Source of the DNA: Acidovorax sp. 69
GTDB lineage: Bacteria; Pseudomonadota; Gammaproteobacteria; Burkholderiales; Burkholderiaceae_C
Length of the DNA: 64,000 nucleotides
Direction: 5' to 3'
Assembly (NCBI RefSeq): GCF_002797445.1
Contig: NZ_PGEP01000001.1
Coordinates: 3,720,501-3,784,500, forward strand
The notes below the pieces were generated by a model. That model searched no databases, was not told the origin of the DNA, and saw only the letters and a program-made list of their open reading frames with translations. Both the position numbers and the translations under genes were made by a program. Each line of letters opens with the position of its first letter. Position 1 is the first letter of the stretch. Positions 1-8,786 of the stretch are shown in pieces.

Positions 1-1003
1 GGTAGGGCTCGTCGACGCGGTGTTCATTGGTGTCGGGTGAGCGCAGGGCCAGCGCCTCCATCTCGGCAGACACCTGCACCAGGCGCGCCGACAGCGACAG
101 CTCGCCGCCCAGGTAGTGCACCTCCGTCAGGTAGTGGCGCAGGGCCACCTCGGCCTGGCGGCCCAGGGCGTATTGCAGGGTCTGTGCGGTGACATTGGGG
201 TTGCCGTCGCGGTCGCCACCAATCCATTGGCCCATGCGCAGAAAGCTGTGCACGGGGTACTGGCCCAGTTCGTTCTCCAGATCGGCGTAGATCTTGGGGA
301 TCTCGCGCAGAAAGGTGGCTTCGTAATAAGAGAGGGCGTTCTCGATCTCGTCGGCCACGGTGAGCTTGCTATAGCGCAGCAGGCGTGTTTGCCACAACTG
401 GGCCACACGGGCGCGCAGCAGGGCCTCGTTGGCGGCCAGCTCGCGCGGCGTGAGCGCGTCTTTGGCGCTGTTGTAGAGCTGGGCCCGCACCTGAATGTCG
501 TCGCGCACGGCCAGCAGCTGGGCGATGTCGCGCTCGGCGTCCAGAATGCTCTTGCGCTGCACTTCGGTGGGGTGGGCCGTGAGCACAGGGGCCACGTAGC
601 TGCCCGCCAGCGTCTGCGAAATCGTCTTGGGCGCAATGCCCGCCCAGCGCAGGCGCGACAGGGCCACCTCGATGCTGCCCTCTTGCGTGTCGCCCGCGCG
701 CTCGTGCACGGCGCGGCGACGGATGTGGTGGCGGTCTTCGGCCAGGTTGGCCAGGTGGCTGAAATAGGTAAAGGCGCGGATCACGCTCACCGTCTGGTCG
801 CCAGACAGCGACTTGAGCAGCTTCTTGAGCGCACGGTCGGCCTCCTGGTCGGCGTCGCGCCGGAAGGCCACAGAGAGCTTGCGCACCTGCTCAACGAGTT
901 CGTAGGCGTCCACCCCTTCCTGCTCACGAATCACATCACCCAGAATGCGCCCCAGCAGGCGGATGTCGTCAATCAGGGGCTGGTCCTTGTCGGATCGTTT
1001 CAT
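1..1003 (-). CDS. ppc: Phosphoenolpyruvate carboxylase, N-terminal part (cut by window edge)
   Basis: Carboxylates phosphoenolpyruvate to oxaloacetate, an anaplerotic cytosolic enzyme. The 334 visible codons start at an ATG (rc of 1001-1003) and include the signature [12 protein letters not shown], which holds the catalytic histidine, and the motif [14 protein letters not shown], both diagnostic of bacterial PEP carboxylase. The full family protein is about 900-950 residues, so roughly two thirds lies beyond the left edge. It is transcribed away from hemC, with a 128-bp divergent spacer. Identification is secure; nothing odd is visible in the part present. Confidence 0.95.
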   Translation of the reverse strand, partial: MKRSDKDQPLIDDIRLLGRILGDVIREQEGVDAYELVEQVRKLSVAFRRDADQEADRALKKLLKSLSGDQTVSVIRAFTYFSHLANLAEDRHHIRRRAVHERAGDTQEGSIEVALSRLRWAGIAPKTISQTLAGSYVAPVLTAHPTEVQRKSILDAERDIAQLLAVRDDIQVRAQLYNSAKDALTPRELAANEALLRARVAQLWQTRLLRYSKLTVADEIENALSYYEATFLREIPKIYADLENELGQYPVHSFLRMGQWIGGDRDGNPNVTAQTLQYALGRQAEVALRHYLTEVHYLGGELSLSARLVQVSAEMEALALRSPDTNEHRVDEPY

Positions 1004-1131
1004 GCAGGTGTCTCCGGAATGGATGGGGTGGCCCGGCGCCGCGTGCCTGCACGACCGCAGGCTGCACCAGCCCCAGTGCGGGCGCATGCTAGCATCCTGA
1101 GCCCCTGAATAATTACAAACAGGTTACGAAC

Positions 1132-2073
1132 TTGAGCGCCTTGCAAACACCCCCCATCGTCATCGCCACACGCGAAAGCCGCCTCGCGTTATGGCAGGCC
1201 GAGCATGTCAAAGCGCTGCTCGAGGCCCGTGGCCACAGCGTGCAACTGCTGGGCATGACGACCAAGGGCGATCAGATCCTGGACAAGTCGCTCAGCAAGG
1301 TGGGCGGCAAGGGCTTGTTTGTGAAAGAGCTGGAAGTGGCGCTGGAAGAGGGCCGCGCCGACATCGCCGTACATTCGCTCAAGGACGTGCCCATGGAGCT
1401 GCCCGAGGGTTTTGCCCTGGCCTGCGTGATGGAGCGCGAAGACCCGCGCGATGCGTTTGTCTCACCGAACTACCCGAACCTGGATGCCCTGCCACAAGGT
1501 GCCGTGGTGGGCACCTCCAGCCTGCGCCGCCAGGTGCTGCTGCAAGCCCTGCGGCCAGACCTGAAGATCGAACCCCTGCGCGGCAACCTGGACACCCGCC
1601 TGCGCAAGCTCGACGAAGGGCAATACGACGCCATCGTGCTGGCGGCAGCGGGCCTCAAACGGTTGGGCCTTGAAAGCCGCATCCGCGCCACCTTCGACCC
1701 CACCGCCATGCTGCCCGCGGCGGGCCAGGGCGCCTTGGGCATCGAGGTGCGCAGCGACCGCCAGGACCTCATCGACGCACTGGCACCCCTGGCGCACCAC
1801 GCCACCTGGCTGACCGTGGCCGCCGAGCGCGCCGTGAGCCGCGCCATGGGCGGCAGCTGCTCCATGCCTTTGGCAGCACACGGCGTACTGGCCGGCGGTG
1901 TGTTGCAGCTTGACGCGGCCTGGGGCGACCCCGACGGGCAAACGCCACTGGTGCGCGCACAGGCCAACGCCCCCGTCACAGCGCTGACGCAGGCCGAGGC
2001 TCTGGGCGAAGCGATTGCCCAGCGCCTGCGTTCCGGTGGCGCCCGGGGCGTGGCCCCGGCGCATAACGCCTGA
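1132..2073 (+). CDS. hemC: Hydroxymethylbilane synthase (porphobilinogen deaminase)
   Basis: Condenses four porphobilinogens into hydroxymethylbilane in tetrapyrrole (haem, sirohaem) synthesis. The 313 residues begin [14 protein letters not shown], carry the KDVPMELP segment and end with the domain containing [11 protein letters not shown], whose Cys would bear the dipyrromethane cofactor. Length fits the family. The start is a TTG at 1132, because no in-frame ATG lies near the conserved N-terminus; the ribosome-binding site is weak. First gene of a hemC-hemD-hemX-hemY operon, with hemD starting 8 bp after its stop. Confidence 0.96.
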   Translation: MSALQTPPIVIATRESRLALWQAEHVKALLEARGHSVQLLGMTTKGDQILDKSLSKVGGKGLFVKELEVALEEGRADIAVHSLKDVPMELPEGFALACVMEREDPRDAFVSPNYPNLDALPQGAVVGTSSLRRQVLLQALRPDLKIEPLRGNLDTRLRKLDEGQYDAIVLAAAGLKRLGLESRIRATFDPTAMLPAAGQGALGIEVRSDRQDLIDALAPLAHHATWLTVAAERAVSRAMGGSCSMPLAAHGVLAGGVLQLDAAWGDPDGQTPLVRAQANAPVTALTQAEALGEAIAQRLRSGGARGVAPAHNA

Positions 2074-2081
2074 TTGCACAC

Positions 2082-2900
2082 GTGATGGCCCGGGTCATCG
2101 TCACGCGGCCCGCCCGCGAGGCGGACCATTGGGTAGGGCTACTGCAAGCGCGGGGCATCCATGCCGTGGCACTGCCACTCATCGCCATTGGCCCCAGTAC
2201 CGATCCCATTGCGCAGCAAGCGCTTCACACGGCCTGCGCGCAGCGGGACCAGTACCGCGCTCTGATGTTTGTCAGCGGCAACGCCGTGGTTCATTTTTTT
2301 GCACCAAATCACCCTCTCGCGCCCGACTATCCATCAGTAGCAGCTATAAAAACAAGAGCATGGGCGCCCGGTCCTGGCACAGCGCGCGCGCTGGAGCATG
2401 CGGGAGTCCCCCGCGAGCACATCGACGGCCCCGCTCCCGACGCACCGCAGTTCGACTCCGAATCCCTGTGGCGGCAGGTTGCCCCCCAGATACGGCCGGG
2501 GGACCGCGTGCTCATCGTGCGGGGCCGATCGGCCACACCACAGAGCGCACATGAAGCCACCCAGGGCACGGGCCGGGACTGGTTGGCAAGGCAGATCGAA
2601 GCGGCCGGTGGGCAGGTAGAGTTTGTGGTGGCCTACGAACGGGGTGCGCCCCGGCTCACGGAGGCCGAGGTGGCGTTGGCACAACAGGCGGCACAGGACG
2701 GGTCTTTCTGGTTGCTGAGCAGTTCCGAAGCCGTCGGCCACCTGGCGCAAGCCCTGCCCGCCCAACACTGGGGCACCGCCTGCGCCTTGGCCACCCACCC
2801 GCGCATCGCTGACGCCGCCCGGGCGGCAGGCTTTGGCACCGTAAGGGAATGCCGTCCGTCATTGGAAGATGTGGTGGCCTCGATAGAATCGGCCGCATGA
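2082..2900 (+). CDS. hemD: Uroporphyrinogen-III synthase
   Basis: Cyclises hydroxymethylbilane and inverts ring D to give uroporphyrinogen III. The 272 residues show the loose HemD pattern: VTRPAREADHW at the N-terminus, ALMFVSGNAV, RAWAPGPGTARAL in the middle, and FWLLSSSEAV near the C-terminal SS/TS motif. Start is GTG 2082 or the adjacent ATG 2085. Its stop overlaps the hemX start (ATGA). Odd point: codons at about 2335-2355 are AT-rich (AAA ACA AGA) and contain TAGCAGCTATAAAAA, the outer half of the intergenic repeat family of this genome, so a repeat fragment may have become coding sequence here. Confidence 0.93.
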   Translation: MMARVIVTRPAREADHWVGLLQARGIHAVALPLIAIGPSTDPIAQQALHTACAQRDQYRALMFVSGNAVVHFFAPNHPLAPDYPSVAAIKTRAWAPGPGTARALEHAGVPREHIDGPAPDAPQFDSESLWRQVAPQIRPGDRVLIVRGRSATPQSAHEATQGTGRDWLARQIEAAGGQVEFVVAYERGAPRLTEAEVALAQQAAQDGSFWLLSSSEAVGHLAQALPAQHWGTACALATHPRIADAARAAGFGTVRECRPSLEDVVASIESAA

Positions 2901-4024
2901 GTTCTGTGCCCCCCCACGATCCGTCCCACGCGCCCCCGGCCGCACCAGCAAACGCGCCCACCAGCAGCGCCGTGCCAGCCCCTGGGACACTGGCTGCGCC
3001 TGCCGCCACAGGGCGCAGCGGCCTGGTCACGGTGTTGCTGGGTGCCATGGCCGCCGGTGCACTGCTCAGCAGCGGCATGTTGTGGCAAAAGCTCAGCGCC
3101 ATCCAGGAACAACTGGCCCGGCAATCCGCAGATTCAGGTGCGCTGGCCATCGAGGCCCGCAGCATGGCCCGCCAGGCCGAAGAACTGGTGCGCGACACGG
3201 CAGCGCGCCTGTCAGTGGCCGAAGCCCGCGTGAGTGAAGTGGCACTGCAGCGCAGCCAACTCGAAGAACTGATGCAAAGCCTGTCGCGCTCGCGCGACGA
3301 GAACTTGGTGGTCGACATCGAATCGGCCGTACGGCTTGCCCAGCAACAAGCACAGCTCACCGGGAGCCTGGAGCCCCTGGTGGCCGCGCTCAAAAGCGCC
3401 AACCAGCGCATTGAGCGCGCCGCGCAGCCGCGACTGGCTCCGGTACAACGCGCCATCGGCCGTGACTTGGACCGCCTGACCCGCGCCACCGTGACCGACA
3501 CCGCCGGCCTGCTGGCGCGGTTGGATGACCTGGTGCGGCAGGTGGATGAATTGCCGGTGCAAAACGCAGTCGCCCAGGCTGCCGCCACAAAACGCCTCAC
3601 AGCCCCCCCCAATGCACAAGGTGCCAAACCCGCCAACCAGGGCGACCTGGCCTGGTGGGAGGCCGCCTTGCAGCGCAGCTGGGAAGTGGTGCGTGACGAG
3701 GCCCGTGGCCTGGTTCGCGTGAGCCGTATCGACCAGCCAGAAGCCATCTTGCTGGCCCCCGAACAGACGTTCTTTTTGCGCGAGAACCTCAAGCTCAAGC
3801 TGCTCAATGCGCGCCTGGGCGTTCTGGCCCGCCAGTTCGAGTCGGCCCGTGCAGACCTGGCTGCCGCCACAGCCGCGCTGAACAAATATTTCGACCCCGC
3901 TGCGCGCCGCACGCAAAACGCGGCCTCGATCCTGCAGCAGGCCCAGGCCAGCATGAAGGCGGCGGAGCTGCCGCGCCTGGACGAAACCCTTGCGGCGCTG
4001 GCCACAGCAGCCGCTGGACGGTGA
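2897..4024 (+). CDS. hemX: HemX-like membrane-anchored protein of the hem operon
   Basis: A 375-residue protein of the HemX family, often annotated as uroporphyrin-III C-methyltransferase although it lacks a methyltransferase fold. It has a Pro/Ala-rich cytoplasmic tail of about 45 residues, one transmembrane helix (LVTVLLGAMAAGALLSSGML, about residues 46-65), then a long helical, probably coiled-coil region and the conserved WWEAALQRSWEVVRDEARGL block. The ATG at 2897 overlaps the hemD stop, giving translational coupling. Role inferred from context: organising or assisting late haem synthesis at the inner membrane; the activity is not established by the sequence. Confidence 0.88.
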   Translation: MSSVPPHDPSHAPPAAPANAPTSSAVPAPGTLAAPAATGRSGLVTVLLGAMAAGALLSSGMLWQKLSAIQEQLARQSADSGALAIEARSMARQAEELVRDTAARLSVAEARVSEVALQRSQLEELMQSLSRSRDENLVVDIESAVRLAQQQAQLTGSLEPLVAALKSANQRIERAAQPRLAPVQRAIGRDLDRLTRATVTDTAGLLARLDDLVRQVDELPVQNAVAQAAATKRLTAPPNAQGAKPANQGDLAWWEAALQRSWEVVRDEARGLVRVSRIDQPEAILLAPEQTFFLRENLKLKLLNARLGVLARQFESARADLAAATAALNKYFDPAARRTQNAASILQQAQASMKAAELPRLDETLAALATAAAGR

Positions 4025-4177
4025 GGATGATGGTCATGCCCCCACTGAGCCGCTGCACACCCAACCCCTCGCGCGGGCCGACACAGCCACTGCGGGGTGG
4101 CCCTGGCTCGGCATCCCGTGCCTGGGCTGCGCCCGTATTGCAGGCCACCGGCGCACGCGGCGCATCGGACCACTGAT

Positions 4178-5455
4178 ATGCGTGCTGCACTTTGGCTTCT
4201 GGCGTTATTTGGTGTGGCGGTGGCTGCTGCTTTGTTTGCCGGCAACAACCAGGGCACCGTCACCCTGTACTGGCCGCCCTATCGCATCGATTTGTCGCTC
4301 AACATGGTGGTGCTGCTGCTCGTGGGCAGCTTTGTCACCATCTACGCGGCGCTGCGCGCCCTGACGGCGCTGCTGGAACTGCCACACCAGGCCCGTCGCT
4401 GGCGCGTTCAGCAAAAAGAGCGCGCCATGCATGGCGCCCTGCTCGACGCACTGACACACATGCTCGGTGGCCGTTTCATCCGTTCACGCAAAGCGGCGGT
4501 GGCGGCACTGTCGCAAGAACACGCACTGGAAGCTGGCGGTGATGCCGTGCCCCATGGCAAACAACTGCGTGCGCTGGCCCACATGATTGCGGCTGAGTCG
4601 TCACACGCCTTGCAGGACAGCCCCACACGTGAACGCCATTTGCAGGACGCCCTGCAGGAAGCGCCTATGCGTGGCACCGTGAACGAGCAGGAAATGCACG
4701 AAGGCACGCAGATGCGCGCTGCCCGCTGGTCGCTGGACGACCGCGATGCAGGCGCCGCACTCGACCGCCTGGCCGCACTGCCCCAGGGTGCAGCGCGGCG
4801 CACCTTGGCCCTGCGCATCAAGCTCAAGGCCACCCGGCTGGCACGACAGACCCAAGAGGCGCTGGACACCGCGCGCCTGCTGGGCAAACACCGTGCGTTC
4901 TCACCCGCTGCGGCCCAAAGCATCGTGCGTGGTCTGGCCACCGAACTCATCAACAGCGCACACGACACCGCACAGCTTCAGCAAATCTGGCTGTCTCTGG
5001 AAACCTCCGAGCGCAACATGCCCGAACTGGCCATCCATGCCGCGCAGCGGCTGGCCACCTTGGGCGGCGACGCCACGCAGGTGCGTAGCTGGCTGCTGCC
5101 CGTGTGGGAGCGCATGGTGGACCTGCCCAATGCGCTGCCAGAGCACCACGCCCTGAAACTTGTGCGCGCCCTTGAATCGGGTCTGGATGCACTGGATGGC
5201 CCCTGGCTGGTCCGCATTGAGTCGGCCCAGCAGGCCAACCCACGCGATGCCCGCCTGCAGTACCTGGCGGGCATGGCGTGCCTCAAGAGACAGCTTTGGG
5301 GCAAGGCCCAGCAGTTGCTGACCCAAGCCGCCCACCAGCTGTCTGATGCCCCGCTTCGCGCCAGCGCCTGGCGCCATCTGGCCGAACTGGCGGAGCAACG
5401 CGGCGATCAGGGCACTGCCGCCACCGCATGGAAACAGGCAGCACTGGGTCGATGA
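4178..5455 (+). CDS. hemY: HemY-like inner-membrane TPR protein
   Basis: A 425-residue protein of the proteobacterial HemY family, not the Gram-positive protoporphyrinogen oxidase of the same name. Two N-terminal membrane helices are visible (MRAALWLLALFGVAVAAALF and LNMVVLLLVGSFVTIYAAL) with the family signature NNQGTVTLYWPPYRIDLS between them. The rest is alpha-helical with TPR-like repeats, for example the C-terminal DARLQYLAGMACLKRQLWGKAQ stretch. Start ATG 4178 begins the first helix; the frame is open upstream but lacks family sequence. It follows hemX by 153 bp and closes the hem operon. Confidence 0.9.
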   Translation: MRAALWLLALFGVAVAAALFAGNNQGTVTLYWPPYRIDLSLNMVVLLLVGSFVTIYAALRALTALLELPHQARRWRVQQKERAMHGALLDALTHMLGGRFIRSRKAAVAALSQEHALEAGGDAVPHGKQLRALAHMIAAESSHALQDSPTRERHLQDALQEAPMRGTVNEQEMHEGTQMRAARWSLDDRDAGAALDRLAALPQGAARRTLALRIKLKATRLARQTQEALDTARLLGKHRAFSPAAAQSIVRGLATELINSAHDTAQLQQIWLSLETSERNMPELAIHAAQRLATLGGDATQVRSWLLPVWERMVDLPNALPEHHALKLVRALESGLDALDGPWLVRIESAQQANPRDARLQYLAGMACLKRQLWGKAQQLLTQAAHQLSDAPLRASAWRHLAELAEQRGDQGTAATAWKQAALGR

Positions 5456-5813
5456 CCCCCGGCACCAAGGGCCTCACAGCCTGACCACCCTTGTGCGGGA
5501 AAGGCCCCCGCCCAGAGGGCCATCGGCACACCGTCACACCAACAGCTCCTGCGGCGCCACAACCTGGCGCAGTGTGGCCTGGCGCGCCTCCCGTTTGTGC
5601 ACCAACCAGCGGCAGCCCCTGCAAATACCGCACAGCATTGGGGAACTTTGAGCGCTCAAGGCCTATCAATTCATTTTTTTTGAATTGAAGCGTCAATCTG
5701 CCTGAAGCCGAACCCGGCCACGGCTTCCTACACTGGTTCATCGCTGAACTGCCTGCATGCCTTGGCCTGCGGCCCCAGTGCCTTCCCCTTACCGAACTGC
5801 CCACGCCTTTTTG
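5456..5813. other. Gene-free spacer hemY to cytochrome b561
   Basis: No convincing coding sequence. The only clear structure is a perfect 8-bp inverted repeat, TCAATTCA at 5666-5673 and TGAATTGA at 5681-5688, around a run of seven T, preceded by GAGCGCTCAAGG. It could form a hairpin ending the hem operon, or be a decayed copy of the intergenic repeat family. Confidence 0.5.
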
Positions 5814-6389
5814 ATGACTGTCTCTGCCACCGCCACTGCGACCACCCCGCGCCGCTACACACGCACCGCCATGCTTTTGCACTGGGTGCTAGGCCTCGCG
5901 CTGATCGGTCTGTTTGGCGTCGGGATCTACATGGCCGATCTGCCGTTTTCACCACAGCGCTTGAAGCTCTACAACTGGCACAAATGGGCAGGCGTGACCA
6001 TTCTTGTGCTGTCGGCGCTGCGCCTTGTATGGCGCGCCACACACCGCCCGCCCGCCCTTCCTGGTTCGGTTGAAAACGCCATGCCCGGCTGGCAGAAGTG
6101 GGCGCACCACGGCACCCACCACCTGCTCTATGCGCTGTTCTTTGCGGTCCCGCTGGTTGGCTGGGCCTACAGCTCTGCGGCGGGTTTCCCCATCGTGTTC
6201 CTGGGGCTGTGGCAATTGCCCGACTTTGTCCCTGCCAGCAAGGAGCTGGCAGAGGCCATCAAGCCCTGGCACCAGTACACGGCCTTTGCCCTGGCCGGAT
6301 TCGCGGTGTTGCACATCGCCGCCGCGCTCAAGCACCATTTTGTGGACCGCGATGGCCTGCTGGCCCGCATGCTGCCCGGCCCGCGCTGA
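5814..6389 (+). CDS. Cytochrome b561 family protein
   Basis: A 191-residue, four-helix inner-membrane dihaem cytochrome b of the CybB type, moving electrons between quinol and a periplasmic partner. Visible family features are the first helix LLHWVLGLALIGLFGVGIYM with its haem-ligand His, YNWHKWAGVTILVLSALRL, the third helix HHLLYALFFAVPLVGWAYS, and a C-terminal FALAGFAVLHIAAALKHHF with the last His pair. ATG 5814 (MTVSATATA) was preferred over an in-frame ATG 57 bp upstream. It lies just before two YceI genes, a pairing common in proteobacteria. Confidence 0.9.
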   Translation: MTVSATATATTPRRYTRTAMLLHWVLGLALIGLFGVGIYMADLPFSPQRLKLYNWHKWAGVTILVLSALRLVWRATHRPPALPGSVENAMPGWQKWAHHGTHHLLYALFFAVPLVGWAYSSAAGFPIVFLGLWQLPDFVPASKELAEAIKPWHQYTAFALAGFAVLHIAAALKHHFVDRDGLLARMLPGPR

Positions 6390-6446
6390 GTGGCCCGCGC
6401 AGGCCGCTGTTTCTCATTTTTTCGACATGTGTTTTCTGGAGTTTTC

Positions 6447-7022
6447 ATGAACGTGCTTTCGACCTTCTCCCGTGTTGTGCTGGGCTCCGCCCTGGTGCTG
6501 GGCGCCCACGCAGCGCTTGCCCAGCAGCAGCTGGTGCCCGCCCAGAGCGAGGTGCAGTTCACCGCCCGCCAGATGGGCGTGCCGCTGGAAGGCCATTTCA
6601 AGAAGTTCAGCGCCCAGGTAGCGTTTGACCCCACCAAGCTGGCGAGCAGCAAGATCGCCTTCACGGTCGATACGGGCAGCGCCACGCTGGGCTCGCGCGA
6701 AACCGATGCCGAGCTGCCCAAGCCCGTCTGGTTCAACGTGCCCCAGTTTCCCCAGGCCCAATTCGTGTCGTCCAGCATCAAGGCGCTGGGCAGCGGCAAG
6801 TTTGACGTGGCGGGCACGCTCACCATCAAGGGCAATGCCCAGAATGTGGTGGTCCCCGTGACACTGACCCAGGCCGGCGCCACCACCACAGCCACCGGCG
6901 CACTGCCCATCAAGCGCCTGACCTTCAAGATCGGTGAAAACGAATGGGCAGACACCTCGATGGTGGCTGACGACGTTCAGGTCAAGTTCAAGCTGGCGCT
7001 GACCGGCGTTGGCAAGCTCTGA
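6447..7022 (+). CDS. YceI family periplasmic protein (copy 1)
   Basis: Secreted lipocalin-like beta-barrel protein of the YceI family, known to bind polyisoprenoid or amphipathic ligands. The 191 residues start with a clear signal peptide (VVLGSALVLGAHAALA, cleavage before QQQ). The mature part has the family pattern: an initial SEVQFTARQMGVPLEGHFKKF, then VDTGSATLGSRETDAEL, the KPVWFNVPQFPQAQF block and a C-terminal WADTSMVADDVQVKFKLAL. ATG 6447 has CTGGAG 9 bp upstream. Between b561 and a second YceI gene; the ligand is unknown, electron-transfer or quinone-related from context. Confidence 0.88.
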   Translation: MNVLSTFSRVVLGSALVLGAHAALAQQQLVPAQSEVQFTARQMGVPLEGHFKKFSAQVAFDPTKLASSKIAFTVDTGSATLGSRETDAELPKPVWFNVPQFPQAQFVSSSIKALGSGKFDVAGTLTIKGNAQNVVVPVTLTQAGATTTATGALPIKRLTFKIGENEWADTSMVADDVQVKFKLALTGVGKL

Positions 7023-7186
7023 GCGCCTTTCACGAACCGGTGCAGGCCTCTCTCTGCCTCCGCGCCCTGCAAAGGGGTTGTTGGCCACACCAGCTGGTCC
7101 CTTCTTGTCCCGATCCCGGCTGGTGCCCCGGCACCGCCTTCTCGATTTCCCCGTTCTCCATCCCTTTTTGATTTTCAGGAGTTTCC

Positions 7187-7768
7187 ATGCGCAAGTCCCT
7201 CTTCGCCCTGGCCGCCGCAGCAGCCACCCTGCTGGTTGCTGGTGCCGCACAAGCCCAATCGGCCAACTACGCCATTGACCCGACCCACACGTTTGCGTCG
7301 TTTGAAATCAGCCACTTTGGCGCCGCCGTGAACCGTGGCCGCTTCGACAAGAAGGAAGGCACTGTGCAGCTCGACAAGGCAGGCAAGACCGGCAAGGCAG
7401 AGGTCACCTTCGACATGACGTCGATCAACACCGGCACGGCTGCTTTTGACAAGCACCTGCAAAGCGCCGATCTGTTTGACGCCGCCAAGCACCCCACGAT
7501 GAAGTTCGTTTCCAGCAAGTTCGTCTTCAACGGCGACAAGGTGGCCAGCGTGGAAGGCCAGCTCACCTTGCTGGGCAAAACCGGCCCCGTGACGCTGAAG
7601 GCCAACCAGTTCAACTGCTACGACAGCCCCATGCTCAAGCGCGAAGTGTGCGGCGGCGACTTTGAAGCCACCATCGATCGCACCCAATGGGGCATGAACT
7701 ACGGCGTGGAATGGGGCTTCCCCAAGAACGTGCGCCTGGTGGTGCAGATCGAAGCCGTCAAGCAGTAA
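7187..7768 (+). CDS. YceI family periplasmic protein (copy 2)
   Basis: Second YceI-type lipocalin-like protein, 193 residues. It has a signal peptide (MRKSLFALAAAAATLLVAGAAQA) followed by YAIDPTHTFASFEISHFG, VTFDMTSINTGTAAFDKHL, AKHPTMKFVSSKF and a C-terminal GMNYGVEWGFPKNVRLVVQIEAV. It is closer to classical YceI than its neighbour, from which it has diverged strongly, so the pair is not a recent duplication. ATG 7187 follows CAGGAG. A Rho-independent terminator follows at 7810-7848. Confidence 0.92.
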   Translation: MRKSLFALAAAAATLLVAGAAQAQSANYAIDPTHTFASFEISHFGAAVNRGRFDKKEGTVQLDKAGKTGKAEVTFDMTSINTGTAAFDKHLQSADLFDAAKHPTMKFVSSKFVFNGDKVASVEGQLTLLGKTGPVTLKANQFNCYDSPMLKREVCGGDFEATIDRTQWGMNYGVEWGFPKNVRLVVQIEAVKQ

Positions 7769-7809
7769 TCCAGACGGGATTCAGACCAGGGCGCCCTGTG
7801 CGCCCCGGC

Positions 7810-7848
7810 AAGCCACCCAGGGCAGCAATGCCAGGGTGGCTTTTTCTT
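7810..7848 (+). terminator. Rho-independent terminator after yceI pair
   Basis: AAGCCACCC at 7810-7818 pairs with GGGTGGCTT at 7834-7842, immediately followed by a T-rich run (TTTTCTTT). It ends the b561-yceI transcription unit. Confidence 0.75.
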
Positions 7849-7931
7849 TGCGGCCATCGCCCCGAGACCCGCCACGGCGTGTGGCGTGCAGCATAAGAAA
7901 CACCGTGCAAGCGATTAGAAAATTAACTTAA

Positions 7932-7946
7932 CGTAAATCAATTACG
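7932..7946. promoter_or_regulatory. Inverted repeat CGTAA-N5-TTACG upstream of VOC gene
   Basis: An AT-rich island (about 7905-7965) precedes the VOC gene. It contains CGTAA (7932-7936) and TTACG (7942-7946), a dyad of the size bound by dimeric regulators, with a possible -10 element TAGAAT at 7952-7957. Operator function is inferred only from position and symmetry. Confidence 0.35.
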
Positions 7947-7983
7947 AATAGTAGAATTACTCACCCATCTGAGGAGACCTTGC

Positions 7984-8607
7984 ATGAACGCCGTCCTGAA
8001 AAAGCCCGACCTGGCCACCCTGCCCGCACCCGCCGCCGTCCAGCAGCTGCACCACTTCGCCTACAAGGCCCGCGACGCAGAAGAAACGCGCCAGTTTTAC
8101 GAAGACATCCTGGGCCTGCCCCTGTACCACATCATCCAGAGCGACTACGTGCCCAGCACGGGCGAATACTGCCCCTACACACACTTCTTCTTTCGCCTGC
8201 AGGACGGATCGTTCATCGCCTTCTTCGACCTGGGCGACGACGTGAAGGCCGAGCCTTCGCCCAACACGCCGCTGTGGGTCAACCACATCGCCTTCCGCGT
8301 GAACACCGTAGAAGAACTGGAGAACACCAAGCAGCGCCTGGAGGCCCATGGCGTGGAAGTGCTGGGTGTCACCGACCACCACATTTTCAAGAGCATCTAC
8401 TTCTTCGACCCCAACGGTATTCGCCTGGAGTTGTCGGCCCAACTGGCCAACGAAGAGCAGATGGAAAAAGACAGCACCGTGGCCCACGCCCGCCTGAACG
8501 AATGGACGGCGCGCAAGGAGCAATGGCGCAAAGAGCGTGCCGAAGGCAAGACCGCCGAGCCGCTTAAGCCCCAACAGAACGACCGGCCGGAGTTCGTGCG
8601 CGCATAG
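7984..8607 (+). CDS. VOC superfamily (glyoxalase/extradiol dioxygenase fold) protein
   Basis: A 207-residue metal-binding vicinal-oxygen-chelate protein. The first half reads HHFAYKARDAEETRQFYEDI and the second LWVNHIAFRVNTVEEL...GITDHH-like...IYFFDPNGIRLEL. This shows two beta-alpha-beta-beta-beta modules and the expected metal ligands: His near residue 22, His near 102 and Glu at the IRLEL end. A charged C-terminal tail of about 55 residues (WTARKEQWRKERAEGK) extends past the fold. ATG 7984 follows GAGGAG. It stands alone after a terminator with its own AT-rich promoter region. Substrate unknown; dioxygenase-like or lyase activity are both possible. Confidence 0.8.
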   Translation: MNAVLKKPDLATLPAPAAVQQLHHFAYKARDAEETRQFYEDILGLPLYHIIQSDYVPSTGEYCPYTHFFFRLQDGSFIAFFDLGDDVKAEPSPNTPLWVNHIAFRVNTVEELENTKQRLEAHGVEVLGVTDHHIFKSIYFFDPNGIRLELSAQLANEEQMEKDSTVAHARLNEWTARKEQWRKERAEGKTAEPLKPQQNDRPEFVRA

Positions 8608-8723
8608 CGCACCAAGGCCCCGCCACACGCAACACGGCCCATTCGCCAGCCGCTGGGTGTACGCACCCGGCGGTGAATGCCGAAGCCGGTGCGCCGCCCG
8701 CCAAATAACGATAAAAAACGGTT

Positions 8724-8775
8724 AAAGCGTTTGATTTATATGCACTACAAGCTATTAAAAATATAGCAAATTAAA
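8724..8775. repeat. Intergenic hairpin-repeat copy (degenerate)
   Basis: AAAGCGTTTGATTTATATGC followed by ACTACAAGCTATTAAAAATATAGCAAATTAAA. It closely matches the copy at 43829-43898, sharing GATTTATATGC and AGCAAATTAAA, but the stem is mutated. It lies between the convergent VOC and M48 genes. Confidence 0.7.
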
Positions 8776-8786
8776 CCATCAGCCCG

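Noticed and set aside
116..1108. Long open frame antisense to ppc
   Set aside because: It mirrors the ppc reading frame on the other strand, has no family sequence, and such shadows are common in GC-rich genes.
2656..4263. 535-codon minus-strand open frame opposite hemX
   Set aside because: Product is Ser/Arg/Ala-rich noise; hemX has a good coupled start and family motifs.
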